DNA of 64,000 nt from SAR324 cluster bacterium. GTDB lineage: Bacteria > SAR324 > NAC60-12. This document shows positions 43,303 to 51,658 of this stretch, one piece after another. The translations under genes were made by a program, and so were the position numbers. The notes under the pieces were generated by a model. That model saw only the letters and a list, made by a program, of their open reading frames with translations, was not told the DNA's origin and did not search any database. Numbering within the stretch: position 1 is the first letter of the stretch; each line of letters starts with the position of its first letter. The DNA lies in assembly GCA_015232315.1 (NCBI GenBank), contig JADFZZ010000004.1, positions 115,414 to 179,413 of the forward strand. The letters are read 5' to 3'.

Positions 43303-44454
43303 ATGGCCCTCAAATCTGCTATTGAAACCCATTATGAAAAAGAAGACTCCGGGAAAGTTGTGTTTGAAGAGCGCAAAGACGCTTTGGCAGAAATTTCCAA
43401 ATATCTGGAATTGCTGGTGGAATTGAAAAAATCCAAAGATCTGGATAAAGCATTGATTCCGGCTCTGGATGAAATTCATTTCAAACTGGAAAGCCTAAAG
43501 TTCACAGACATCCCCGAAAAAGAGCTTCATGCCAAAATAAAAAAATACACAAGGGTACCTTTGGGAGAAGGCAAATTCATGCATCTGAGTGCTTTCCTCA
43601 GCGGCACTGGGGAGGCCAAGGTGGTCAAATCCCAACAGGAATATCTCGATCAGGTTCAGAAAATGATCAAAAACACGATGGGCAATCTGACCAATCTACT
43701 CATTTTCAAAAAGGAGGATGAACACCTTCAGGCTTTTTTTGATGATCTGCAATCCATGAACAACAATACCAACTATGAAGATGTTAAAACCCGCATGGAC
43801 CACCTGACCATGAGCGGAATCATTAAGCATTACAATCAGATCAAACTGGATTTCCTGAAAAACTGGCTGGCGCCATTTCAAGCTCAATTGAACAAGCCCA
43901 TTGAGCAAATGACGGCAGAAGACATGCAGGGTGCGTTGCACAAAGTGGACGGTTTAAAAAAGAAAGAACTGGAGGAACTTGGCGTCAGAGTCACCAATGA
44001 AGCCTATAAAGAGTTCAGACCCTACAACCGGGTCATGCATGAACTCATGAATGGAAAATCCGCTGATTTCTGGGGGTCGATTGAATGCCGTGATGAATTT
44101 GTGGATTTGATGCAGAAAATCATCAATCGTTTTTCCTTCAAACTGGAAAATCATTTTCTGGTGTTTGAAATGGCGGATAAAAGCATTGCCTATATGATCG
44201 GGTTTCCTGACGATGCGTTCAAAACCGCAAAAAAACTCAAGGATGGACGCACCGGCATGACGCCACACATGAAAGTGTTTTTTCAGACACCGGATAAAAA
44301 ATACAAGGAAATGTGCAAGGAAAACGCGGAAAACACCACCCAGTTTTATAAAACACTGAGAACCGCGGTTGTTCCATTCCTCAGTTCAATGGCCATGATT
44401 CTCGGTGTTGAACTGAGTCAGGAACTCAAGGATGTGTTTGAAATCTGGATCTGA
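43303..44454 (+). CDS. Hypothetical soluble protein
   Basis: A 383-residue protein of unrecognised family, without signal peptide or membrane segment. It is strongly helical and Lys/Glu-rich: LAEISKYLELLVELKKSKDL, YLDQVQKMIKNTMGNLTNLL, and a more globular end (LENHFLVFEMADKSIAYMIG, VVPFLSSMAMILGVELSQ). A good ribosome site (AGAGGAAAC) precedes ATG 43303. It stands alone between the rearranged region and the dienelactone hydrolase gene. The role is unknown. Confidence 0.8.
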   Translation: MALKSAIETHYEKEDSGKVVFEERKDALAEISKYLELLVELKKSKDLDKALIPALDEIHFKLESLKFTDIPEKELHAKIKKYTRVPLGEGKFMHLSAFLSGTGEAKVVKSQQEYLDQVQKMIKNTMGNLTNLLIFKKEDEHLQAFFDDLQSMNNNTNYEDVKTRMDHLTMSGIIKHYNQIKLDFLKNWLAPFQAQLNKPIEQMTAEDMQGALHKVDGLKKKELEELGVRVTNEAYKEFRPYNRVMHELMNGKSADFWGSIECRDEFVDLMQKIINRFSFKLENHFLVFEMADKSIAYMIGFPDDAFKTAKKLKDGRTGMTPHMKVFFQTPDKKYKEMCKENAENTTQFYKTLRTAVVPFLSSMAMILGVELSQELKDVFEIWI

Positions 44455-44526
44455 AAAATCCCAATGGAATGGCAAAAGAATAAGTTGAAAATGAGACAGG
44501 TGCCCCTATCAACGCTACCGCACCGG

Positions 44527-45387
44527 TCATGACAGGTTGGCTTTAAGAAACGTGATAGTCCGGGACCATGCGAGTTTTGCCGCCTGCGCATTGTACCGTG
44601 CTTCATTGGTGTCATTGTTGAACGCATGCTGAACCCCTTCATACTGGTGAAGTTCATACCGGATTTTTGCGGCATCAAGAGCTTTGACATATTCTGGTAT
44701 TCCCTGATTGATACGGTCATCAATTCCAGCGTAATGCAACATTATCGGAACTTTTATGGATGGAACATCCGCACTGGCAGGTTGTTTGCCATAAAAAGCG
44801 ACAGACGCGTTCAAATCGCTGGAATGTATTGCCAGTTGATTGGCCAGACCGCCACCCCAGCAAAAACCGACACAACCTGTTTTCCCTGAAGATCGCGGCA
44901 ATTTTTTCAGGAAAGATACGGCACGAACATAATTGTTGAGCGTTTCATTCATGTCCAGTTCCTGGATCATATTTCTGGCCTGATCCATGTCTGGAGGTGT
45001 TCCGCCTTTAGGGGCCAGGGCATCAGGGGCCAGGGCAATGAAGCCTTCCAGGGCCAGTCGTCGGGTGATATCCGCGATGTGAGGATGCAAACCCCGGTTT
45101 TCATGAATCACCACCACACCAGGCAGTGATCCGGTAATTTTTGAAGGTTGGGCCAGATACCCTTTGAGGGGGCCGTTCTCTCCTGCATATTCCACCATTT
45201 TGGTTTCCAATCGTTCATCGTTGGCTGAAATGGTTTCAGCTTTAGCATAATTGCTTTCAAGAATGGGCAACAGCGACAGGGCCATCATGCTTCCACCGGC
45301 AAGCCTGGCTAAACGGTCCAGAAAATCCCGGCGGTTCATGGTGGAATGAATGTATTCATCGTAAAGATTGATGTATTTTTGTTCCAT
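44527..45387 (-). CDS. Dienelactone hydrolase family protein with Tat signal
   Basis: A 286-residue alpha/beta hydrolase. An extended N-terminus carries a twin-arginine signal (MNRRDFLDRLARLAGG, then a hydrophobic stretch), so it is probably exported folded. The catalytic triad is visible: Cys in VGFCWGGGL, Asp in YAGIDDRI and His in EGVQHAFNN; the oxyanion part is VVIHENRGLHPHI. The family opens dienelactones in chlorocatechol breakdown, but many members have other ester or lactone substrates. ATG 45387 follows AGAGGATAATT. The role may be in periplasmic ester or lactone hydrolysis. Confidence 0.9.
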   Translation of the reverse strand: MEQKYINLYDEYIHSTMNRRDFLDRLARLAGGSMMALSLLPILESNYAKAETISANDERLETKMVEYAGENGPLKGYLAQPSKITGSLPGVVVIHENRGLHPHIADITRRLALEGFIALAPDALAPKGGTPPDMDQARNMIQELDMNETLNNYVRAVSFLKKLPRSSGKTGCVGFCWGGGLANQLAIHSSDLNASVAFYGKQPASADVPSIKVPIMLHYAGIDDRINQGIPEYVKALDAAKIRYELHQYEGVQHAFNNDTNEARYNAQAAKLAWSRTITFLKANLS

Positions 45388-45436
45388 AATTATCCTCTTG
45401 AAAAGTTATTTAACGGAAGTCCTCATTCCTGGTAAG

Positions 45437-45564
45437 CGTTCAGCTTTCAGTATTCAGCTTTCAGTGTTTATGCGCCTCAGAAGCATTATGATTCAATAGC
45501 AGAAAATATCGTTAGGCTTCCAGTCTTTGATAATTTCTGAAAACTGATAGCTGACGGCTGAACG
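45437..45564. repeat. Imperfect inverted repeat of TTCAGC-rich units
   Basis: The left end (45437-45466) holds two tandem TTCAGCTTTCAG-like units; the right end (45537-45564) reads CTGAAAACTGATAGCTGACGG... and pairs with the left over roughly 20 of 28 positions. It looks like a small degenerate palindromic element between two leftward genes. Confidence 0.5.
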
Positions 45565-45639
45565 TGTACCATTTCTGAGTTAGGCTTTAGCCGAAAAGTA
45601 TTTTTCCATGCCGGAAACTTGCCCAAGGGAAGTTCACTT

Positions 45640-46548
45640 TTAAGCTTTAACCTTTATAGCTGATGGAAACAACGCAAACAGGATTCCGGACAGAATCAGA
45701 ACACCTCCCAAGCCCTCATACCATGAAAGCCAGTGTCCGAGTACCAGAAACTCTGTGATCAGGGTCGAAACAGGAGTGAAGGTGCTGATGAGCACTGTTT
45801 TGGAAACAGACAGATAACGCAAGGAATAAATGTAGGCCAGTCGGGCACCAAACGGACCAAGCAATCCCAGCAGAATCAACAGACGCCACTCGAATGCGCC
45901 AATCTGTTGAACTTCGGAAATAAGTTGTGCATCCATAGACATGAAAAAAACTGAAAACCCCAGTCTCCAGAAATTGATCACTTGCGGATCAACCCGATGA
46001 ATGATCTTTTTTGAAACCACCTGCGTGGCGGCAAAGGCCGCCGCTGAACAAACAGCCCATAAGACAGGAGTCCAGCCAGCCAGATCAAAGGTGAGTGAAT
46101 CGATTTTGGTGACAACCACGCCTCCAAGGGAAACAAGCATTCCGCCCCATAGCCGGAGTCCGGTTTGTTCTTTCAGAAACAGCCAGCTCATCAGCATGGC
46201 AAGCATCACTTCTCCCCGTTGAATGATCATACCCAAGGTAGGAGCCATGCCCATGAAGGCCTTGCCAATGGCATAATTTCCCAGAGTTGCCAGTCCTGCC
46301 ACACCGAGCAGCACCAGAAACAGGGGAATTGGTACTATCACTTTGGGCCGTTTCCACAGGATTCCCGGTACAGACATCAGGAACGCACAGCCAAACATGC
46401 CATAAACCACACCCATGGGGGAAACGGTTTTCAGAGCGATAGCATAGGGAATCGCTGTCAGGCCTGCACCCGTCATGCCGGCGACGGCCAGCAGATATCC
46501 GGTATAGGTCTGTTTCCAGGAAAGATCATGTGGAGTCATTGGTGCCAT
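45640..46548 (-). CDS. EamA/DMT-superfamily transporter
   Basis: A 302-residue inner-membrane protein with ten hydrophobic helices arranged as two five-helix EamA repeats (first repeat ends near VVVTKIDSL, second ends in GGVLILSGILFALF). Features such as YAIGKAFMGMAPTLGMIIQRGE and LSVSKTVLISTFTPVSTLIT match drug/metabolite exporters. The substrate is unknown. ATG 46548 or ATG 46539 may be the start. It is the second leftward gene after the dienelactone hydrolase gene, separated by a repeat-rich gap. Confidence 0.88.
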   Translation of the reverse strand: MAPMTPHDLSWKQTYTGYLLAVAGMTGAGLTAIPYAIALKTVSPMGVVYGMFGCAFLMSVPGILWKRPKVIVPIPLFLVLLGVAGLATLGNYAIGKAFMGMAPTLGMIIQRGEVMLAMLMSWLFLKEQTGLRLWGGMLVSLGGVVVTKIDSLTFDLAGWTPVLWAVCSAAAFAATQVVSKKIIHRVDPQVINFWRLGFSVFFMSMDAQLISEVQQIGAFEWRLLILLGLLGPFGARLAYIYSLRYLSVSKTVLISTFTPVSTLITEFLVLGHWLSWYEGLGGVLILSGILFALFPSAIKVKA

Positions 46549-46730
46549 ACCGAAGAATTTGGTGCATGAATTTCAGGTAACGCAAAGAAAGGTCTTCCCC
46601 TTTTCAAAATGATTATGCTAAGAAGATAAGCAGTCGGGCAAACCTTTTTCACTATTGATTTTTCAGACCTGAGCCTTAACAGACTGTTCGGGAATAAAAA
46701 TTCATGCGCATTGGATGACAGGAGGAGAAA

Positions 46731-47516
46731 ATGTACAAATGGTTTATAATAATTGTTGCTGGATTTATAACAACGCAGGCGTATGGGCAAACCGCTCACG
46801 AAATTATCAGCAAGGTCCGGGACAGGGAAATTGGCAATGCCACCAAGACTCGCATGACCATGGTTTTGATTGAAAAAGATAAAACGCAACGTGTCCGGGA
46901 GTTGATTTCCTTCAGCAAAAGTGATGAATCGCAAAGTAAGGATCTGCTTTATTTTGAATCGCCTCCTGATATGAAAGGGACAGGCTTTCTCAACATTCGT
47001 GTTCGTGAAAAAAATGGTGAAAAAGATCAATGGCTGTATCTGCCCGCCTTAAAAAAAGTAAAACGGATCGCGTCCAGCGAAAGCGGTGGTGATTTTCTGG
47101 GTTCAGACTTCAGCTACAGTGATATGGGTGGAACAGACATTGACAACTACAATTACGCTCTGAAAGGAGAAGAAACGGTCAATGGTTACGAGACCTACCA
47201 GATTATTTCCCAACCTAAAACGGATGCGATCGCCAAGCAGTTTGGCTATCGTAAAAGTATCCTCTGGGTTGCCAAAGATATCTGGCTGGTGGTCAAAGCC
47301 ATCAATTACACCACCAAACCCGGTGAAATAAAATTGATGGAAGCGTCCGACATCAAGGAAGTGAATGGAATCTGGACCGCCTACAAAATCCAGATGAGCC
47401 GTCTTCAGGAAAAAGCATTTCAGCATGCCACGATCATGGTTCTCAATGAGGTGGAATACAATGCGGATATTGATGATGGCATTTTCACCGAACGCCAGCT
47501 CATGAAAGGATTCTGA
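46731..47516 (+). CDS. LolA-like outer-membrane lipoprotein-sorting protein
   Basis: A 261-residue secreted protein (signal FIIIVAGFITTQAYGQT). The mature region matches the LolA-like family usually annotated as outer-membrane lipoprotein-sorting protein (PF17131 type): EIISKVRDREIGNATKTRMT, YFESPPDMKGTGFLNIRV, WLYLPALKKVKRIASSE, FLGSDFSYSDMG and GYRKSILWVAKDIWLVVKA. Such proteins form a half-barrel that carries lipid or lipoprotein across the periplasm and often accompany RND-type transporters; none is adjacent. AGGAGGAG precedes ATG 46731. The dtd gene follows after six bases. Confidence 0.88.
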   Translation: MYKWFIIIVAGFITTQAYGQTAHEIISKVRDREIGNATKTRMTMVLIEKDKTQRVRELISFSKSDESQSKDLLYFESPPDMKGTGFLNIRVREKNGEKDQWLYLPALKKVKRIASSESGGDFLGSDFSYSDMGGTDIDNYNYALKGEETVNGYETYQIISQPKTDAIAKQFGYRKSILWVAKDIWLVVKAINYTTKPGEIKLMEASDIKEVNGIWTAYKIQMSRLQEKAFQHATIMVLNEVEYNADIDDGIFTERQLMKGF

Positions 47517-47522
47517 ACCTTC

Positions 47523-47960
47523 ATGCGTGTGGTGTTACAAAGAGTCCGTGAAGCCAGGGTTACCGTTGATGAACAGACGCTTGGTCAAATTGGACCCGGA
47601 TTATTGCTGTTCACAGGCATTACCCATGATGACAGGCAGAGCAATGCGGAATTCCTGGCTGAAAAATGTATCAATCTCCGTGTCTTTGAAGATGAACATG
47701 GAAAAATGAACCGTTCCTGTCTGGAATGTCAGGGTGAGATTCTGGTTGTGTCTCAATTCACCTTGTATGGTAACTGTCAGAAAGGTCGTCGACCGGGCTT
47801 TGATCAGGCCGCCCCGCCATCCCTGGCTCAGGAACTGTATGACTATTTTGTCCAGATTTTGCAAAAATCCTCCTTAAATATCCAGACAGGCCGATTTCAG
47901 GCCACAATGCAGGTTCATCTGATCAATGATGGACCCGTCACTTTGATTCTGGAAAAATAA
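47523..47960 (+). CDS. dtd: D-aminoacyl-tRNA deacylase
   Basis: A 145-residue enzyme that hydrolyses D-amino acids wrongly attached to tRNA, and also glycine from tRNA-Ala. The full-length family pattern is present: MRVVLQRVREARVTVD, GPGLLLFTGITHDD, INLRVFEDEHGKMN, the catalytic SQFTLYG and NDGPVTLILE (the GPVT motif whose Gly-Pro pair excludes L-amino acids). ATG 47523 lies six bases after the LolA-like stop, so the two are probably co-transcribed. Confidence 0.95.
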   Translation: MRVVLQRVREARVTVDEQTLGQIGPGLLLFTGITHDDRQSNAEFLAEKCINLRVFEDEHGKMNRSCLECQGEILVVSQFTLYGNCQKGRRPGFDQAAPPSLAQELYDYFVQILQKSSLNIQTGRFQATMQVHLINDGPVTLILEK

Positions 47961-48010
47961 CCTGATGCGTCCGCATCACCTGCTTACATCCTCTTATTCC
48001 TGAAAGACTT

Positions 48011-48508
48011 ATGAACTCACCTCAAAGCGTAAAAATCCTGTTTGTCTGCATGGGCAATATCTGTCGTTCACCCGCCGCTGAGGGAATCATGCAAACCCTG
48101 GTGCGTCAAGCTGGACTCAACGACCGGATTGTCTGTGATTCTGCCGGAACCATTGGCTATCATACCGGGGAAAAAGCAGACGCCAGAATGCGAAGTCATT
48201 CCCAAAAGCGAGGCTATGAGTTATTGAGTTTATCCCGCCAGTTTGATCCCGGACGTGATTTTGAAAAATTTGATCTGATCATCACCATGGATAATCACAA
48301 CTATAAGGATGTTATCGCCATGTCTCTGGACAATGTCTCGAGGAAAAAAGTGTTTCGCATGACCGATTTCTGCCAGAGGATAAAAGACATCCATGAAGTG
48401 CCAGATCCTTATTATGATGGGGATCAAGGATTTGAAATGGTGCTGGACCTTCTTGAAGATGCTTGCACCGGCCTGTTGGAATATGTCAGAAAAACATGGA
48501 ATCTGTAA
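48011..48508 (+). CDS. Low-molecular-weight protein-tyrosine phosphatase
   Basis: A 165-residue phosphatase. The P-loop VCMGNICRSPAAEG (CxxxxxR) carries the nucleophile Cys and Arg, and the general acid lies in DPYYDG near residue 137, as in eukaryote-like LMW-PTPs. The family removes phosphate from Tyr residues, often in exopolysaccharide or stress control; no bacterial tyrosine kinase gene is adjacent. ATG 48011 follows GAAAGAC. It is close behind dtd. Confidence 0.93.
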   Translation: MNSPQSVKILFVCMGNICRSPAAEGIMQTLVRQAGLNDRIVCDSAGTIGYHTGEKADARMRSHSQKRGYELLSLSRQFDPGRDFEKFDLIITMDNHNYKDVIAMSLDNVSRKKVFRMTDFCQRIKDIHEVPDPYYDGDQGFEMVLDLLEDACTGLLEYVRKTWNL

Positions 48509-48557
48509 TCATGCAATGTGATGTAACTGTGATCATCCATGGCTGTTCACTTCTCTG

Positions 48558-48581
48558 GTAGGACGGGACTACGTGCCCGTC
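48558..48581. repeat. REP hairpin with ACTACGTG loop
   Basis: GTAG, then a GACGGG / CCCGTC stem around the loop ACTACGTG. The loop equals that of the unit at 5310-5333 while the stem differs by compensating changes, so the two are copies of one REP family. The surrounding 429-base gap (48509-48937) also has a six-bp hairpin at 48604-48624 (CGAGAT / ATCTCG) and no gene. Confidence 0.65.
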
Positions 48582-48937
48582 AAAAATCGGTGCCTCCTCT
48601 CTGCGAGATTTTCAAAATATCTCGAATCAGGTGCGCCCAGCACAACTGACGTTTCATGGCATCGACCCAATTGTCAGTCGAATAACGATCTGAAACGAGA
48701 ATTCCTTAGGTGAAACCCTATTGCCTCTGCACAAAAAATGACTTTCCATTAAAAATCAGCTTTTAAATTACAAAAAAACATTCATACTCTCCGCAATTCA
48801 TTGATGGACATGAGGATTAATGCCTCCTGATTCTGTATTGCCATTCCTTTTGGGTGCTCAGTTCATTCAGGCGTAGTTTGTGCATAACTCCTGTATCTTT
48901 TCCCCCTGATTGTTCAAATCATACCTGTGAGGTGTTC

Positions 48938-49201
48938 ATGGAGAACGACGTTTTAAGTTTTACCAGTGAGGTCATCAATGTTTTGTCAAAAGCTGAGTCC
49001 ATCAAAGAACCTGGTCAAAGCGGATGGGATCGATTGAATCGGTTGCGTTCCATGAAAAAAGAATCCCACGATATGGCATTGCATCGACTGAACAGTTTGA
49101 CAGCAAGATCGACCCACAGGGAAACAACACATGATGAACTGATCGACTCTCTGGTAGATGCCATTGATGGCATGGCCGGATACATTGCGTCGCATGGTTG
49201 A
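48938..49201 (+). CDS. Small hypothetical helical protein
   Basis: An 87-residue protein of unknown family, soluble and helical (LSFTSEVINVLSKAESI, MKKESHDMALHRLNSL, DELIDSLVDAIDGMAGYI). GAGGTG lies five bases before ATG 48938; the frame upstream to 48854 has no ribosome site. It precedes anmK by 62 bases on the same strand. No function is evident. Confidence 0.6.
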   Translation: MENDVLSFTSEVINVLSKAESIKEPGQSGWDRLNRLRSMKKESHDMALHRLNSLTARSTHRETTHDELIDSLVDAIDGMAGYIASHG

Positions 49202-49263
49202 ACCAAACCTCTCATATATATTGCCGGGGCGAAAATTGCTCCGGAGTGCCTGTTTAAATTCCC

Positions 49264-50469
49264 ATGAAATCAGATTCCAGCTTGCCCAAATTGCTGAACA
49301 TTGCCCAAAAACATGAACACCGCATTATTGGCGTAATGTCTGGAACTTCCCTGGATGGTGTGGATCTGGCGTTGGTTAAATTTGCAACCCACGGCAAAAA
49401 ATTCAGTTTTGACGTGGAATTTTTTACCACTGTTCCTTATCCCTCTCCCCTTAAAAAACTGTTGCACGAACAAATGCTGGAACACACGGCCAACGTAAGG
49501 TCTATCTGTTCGGTCCATCAGGATCTCGGGCTGTTTCTGGGGGAAGTGATTGCCGCGCAACTCCAGCAGTGGGATGTTTCACCTCATGAGGTGGACTGTA
49601 TTGCCAGTCACGGACAAACGATTTATCATTTGCCACACGGTACAAGATGGGATGGTGCACCCCTGAAAGCAACCCTGCAAATTGGCGATGGCGATCAGAT
49701 TGCGGTCAAAACCGGCATCATCACCATTTCTGATTTCAGAGTGAAAGATATTGCCTATGGTGGGGATGGTGCGCCCTTGATTCCCTATGCGGATTATTTA
49801 TTATTTGGACAGCGGGAAGAATCGTTGGTTCTGCACAATCTGGGCGGTATCAGCAATCTGACTTTTCTGCCGGGGCAAGGTAAAACTGAGGGAATTCTGG
49901 CCTTTGATACTGGTCCGGCCAATGTTCTGATCAATCTGGCGGTAGAACATTGTGTGGATCCAACCCTGGCGTTTGACCCGGAAGGAAAATTAGCCGCAGA
50001 AGGTAAGACATCAACTCCGTTGTTGAAGCGAATGCTGGAGCATCCTTTTTTTCAGCAACATCCGCCCAAATCCACAGGTCGGGAAGCCTTTGGGTATGCC
50101 TATCTTCAGGAAGTCCTGCAATGGTCTGAAGCCAGAAACCTGGACACTCGTGACTTGCTGGCCACGCTCACCATGCTGACCGCCCGATCCATTCAAATCG
50201 CCTATGATACTTTTTTGCCGTCCAGGAACTTAACGGCCTATTTTAGCGGAGGTGGGGCACACAATCTCACCTTGATGCAAAATATTCAGCAATGTCTGCC
50301 AACCTGTAAAATTTTGCCCTTTGAAAACCTCGGGCTTTCCACAGATTCGAGAGAAGCTGTGAGTTTTGCGTTGTTTGCTCATGAATTACTCACAGGCCGA
50401 ACGGTCACATTTCCCGGAATCACCGGCAACTCAAGCTTCACCACCCTCGGAAAAATTTCAATTCCATAA
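49264..50469 (+). CDS. anmK: Anhydro-N-acetylmuramic acid kinase
   Basis: Phosphorylates and opens 1,6-anhydro-MurNAc recovered from cell-wall turnover, giving MurNAc-6-phosphate. The 401-residue protein has the ASKHA hallmarks: IIGVMSGTSLDGVDLALV, ASHGQTIYHLPHG, TLQIGDGDQIAVKTGI, DFRVKDIAYGGDGAPLIPYAD, HNLGGISNLTFL, FDTGPANVLINL and FSGGGAHNLTLM. An N-terminal extension of about 18 residues precedes the core. It implies peptidoglycan recycling; other recycling genes are not in this window. Confidence 0.94.
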   Translation: MKSDSSLPKLLNIAQKHEHRIIGVMSGTSLDGVDLALVKFATHGKKFSFDVEFFTTVPYPSPLKKLLHEQMLEHTANVRSICSVHQDLGLFLGEVIAAQLQQWDVSPHEVDCIASHGQTIYHLPHGTRWDGAPLKATLQIGDGDQIAVKTGIITISDFRVKDIAYGGDGAPLIPYADYLLFGQREESLVLHNLGGISNLTFLPGQGKTEGILAFDTGPANVLINLAVEHCVDPTLAFDPEGKLAAEGKTSTPLLKRMLEHPFFQQHPPKSTGREAFGYAYLQEVLQWSEARNLDTRDLLATLTMLTARSIQIAYDTFLPSRNLTAYFSGGGAHNLTLMQNIQQCLPTCKILPFENLGLSTDSREAVSFALFAHELLTGRTVTFPGITGNSSFTTLGKISIP

Positions 50470-50485
50470 GCGCGGATCCATGAAT

Positions 50486-51397
50486 TCAGTCGTTTGATCC
50501 GGTTTGCTGAACGCCTTTCATTCGTGTGATATTCTGATCCTTGCTGATCCATAATTGATTGACCCATTCCTGAAAATTCTGCCGAAATGCGTCATCTTCT
50601 TCATAATTGCCATGAATCAGTTCCGGGGGAACACGCATTTCTTCAATATGGACTTTTACAGCAGGAATGTTTCCTGAAAGCAGATCCCAGAATTTGGGGG
50701 GATTGTGATTTCCCGGATAAACGATGGTGATGTTGAGAATATTGTTGATGTAGTCGCCCATGGATGACATGACCAGCGCAATTCCACCAGCCTTGGGATT
50801 TAGAAGATATTGAAATCTTGAATTACGGTTCTTGTGTTTTTCATGAGTAAAGCGTGTTCCTTCCAGAAAATTAATCACTGAAACATGGAGTTCCTTGAAT
50901 TTCTCACAGGCTTTACGGGTGGTTTCATAATCTTTGCCTTTCATTTCAGGATGTTTTTTCAGATATTCCTTGGAATACCGTTTCATGAAGGGAAAATCCA
51001 AAGCCCACCAGGCGAATCCCAGAAGTGGCACCCAGATCAGCTCTCGCTTGAGGAAAAACCGTAAAAATGGAATTTTCCGATTGAATAAATACTGAAGAAT
51101 CACAATATCTGCCCAGGACTGATGATTGGAAATCACCAGATATGATTTTTCCAGAGACAGATTTTCCACGTCACCGGAAATTTCAATTTGAGTTTTCTGT
51201 CGGGTCAGCACCTTGCTGTTGTTATCAATCCATTGGTTTGAAATTATCACCATGGCTTTGTTACAGAAAAGTCGAATCCCTTTGACGGGAAACATAATTT
51301 TAAGCAGGGTGAAGGGAATGAGCAGTAACACCAGCAGTGTGTTGGCGGTGACTAACAGAGAGTTGAAACAGCCAAGAATGAATGAGCCCTTTGTCAT
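50486..51397 (-). CDS. Lysophospholipid-type acyltransferase (PlsC family)
   Basis: A 303-residue membrane-associated acyltransferase. A hydrophobic N-terminus (FNSLLVTANTLLVLLLIPF) anchors it. The HX4D-type motif appears as NHQSWAD (block I), the glycerol-phosphate block as FLEGTRFTHEK, and later blocks as AGGIALVM and ITIVYPG. This is the PlsC/YihG group, adding a fatty acyl chain to lysophosphatidate or a related acceptor. ATG 51397 follows AAGGTCGTC; the longer frame to 51442 lacks a site. It is convergent with anmK and divergent from the ABC1 kinase gene. Confidence 0.88.
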   Translation of the reverse strand: MTKGSFILGCFNSLLVTANTLLVLLLIPFTLLKIMFPVKGIRLFCNKAMVIISNQWIDNNSKVLTRQKTQIEISGDVENLSLEKSYLVISNHQSWADIVILQYLFNRKIPFLRFFLKRELIWVPLLGFAWWALDFPFMKRYSKEYLKKHPEMKGKDYETTRKACEKFKELHVSVINFLEGTRFTHEKHKNRNSRFQYLLNPKAGGIALVMSSMGDYINNILNITIVYPGNHNPPKFWDLLSGNIPAVKVHIEEMRVPPELIHGNYEEDDAFRQNFQEWVNQLWISKDQNITRMKGVQQTGSND

Positions 51398-51658
51398 GAC
51401 GACCTTATACTGGAAAGTTTTCAATATGAATTGGTTGATCAATGTTTGGCCTACGATGCAACAGGTTTCTCCAAAAACTCAAGTTTACCGCTCAATACTT
51501 TGATCCTGAAATTCTCCGGTATCAGCGATTGATACTCCTGTACCAAACAAAAGAGCGTTTAGCATTGAAGCTTGCCTGTAATTTGCTTTCTAATGGTTTG
51601 ACCGCATAATGGTCAAGCATTATCCATGGATTTGTTCCTGCTCGAGAAGGTTGAACGA

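Noticed and set aside
47965-47978. GATGCG / CGCATC hairpin after dtd as a terminator
   Set aside because: The stem is short, the loop minimal and no T-run follows.
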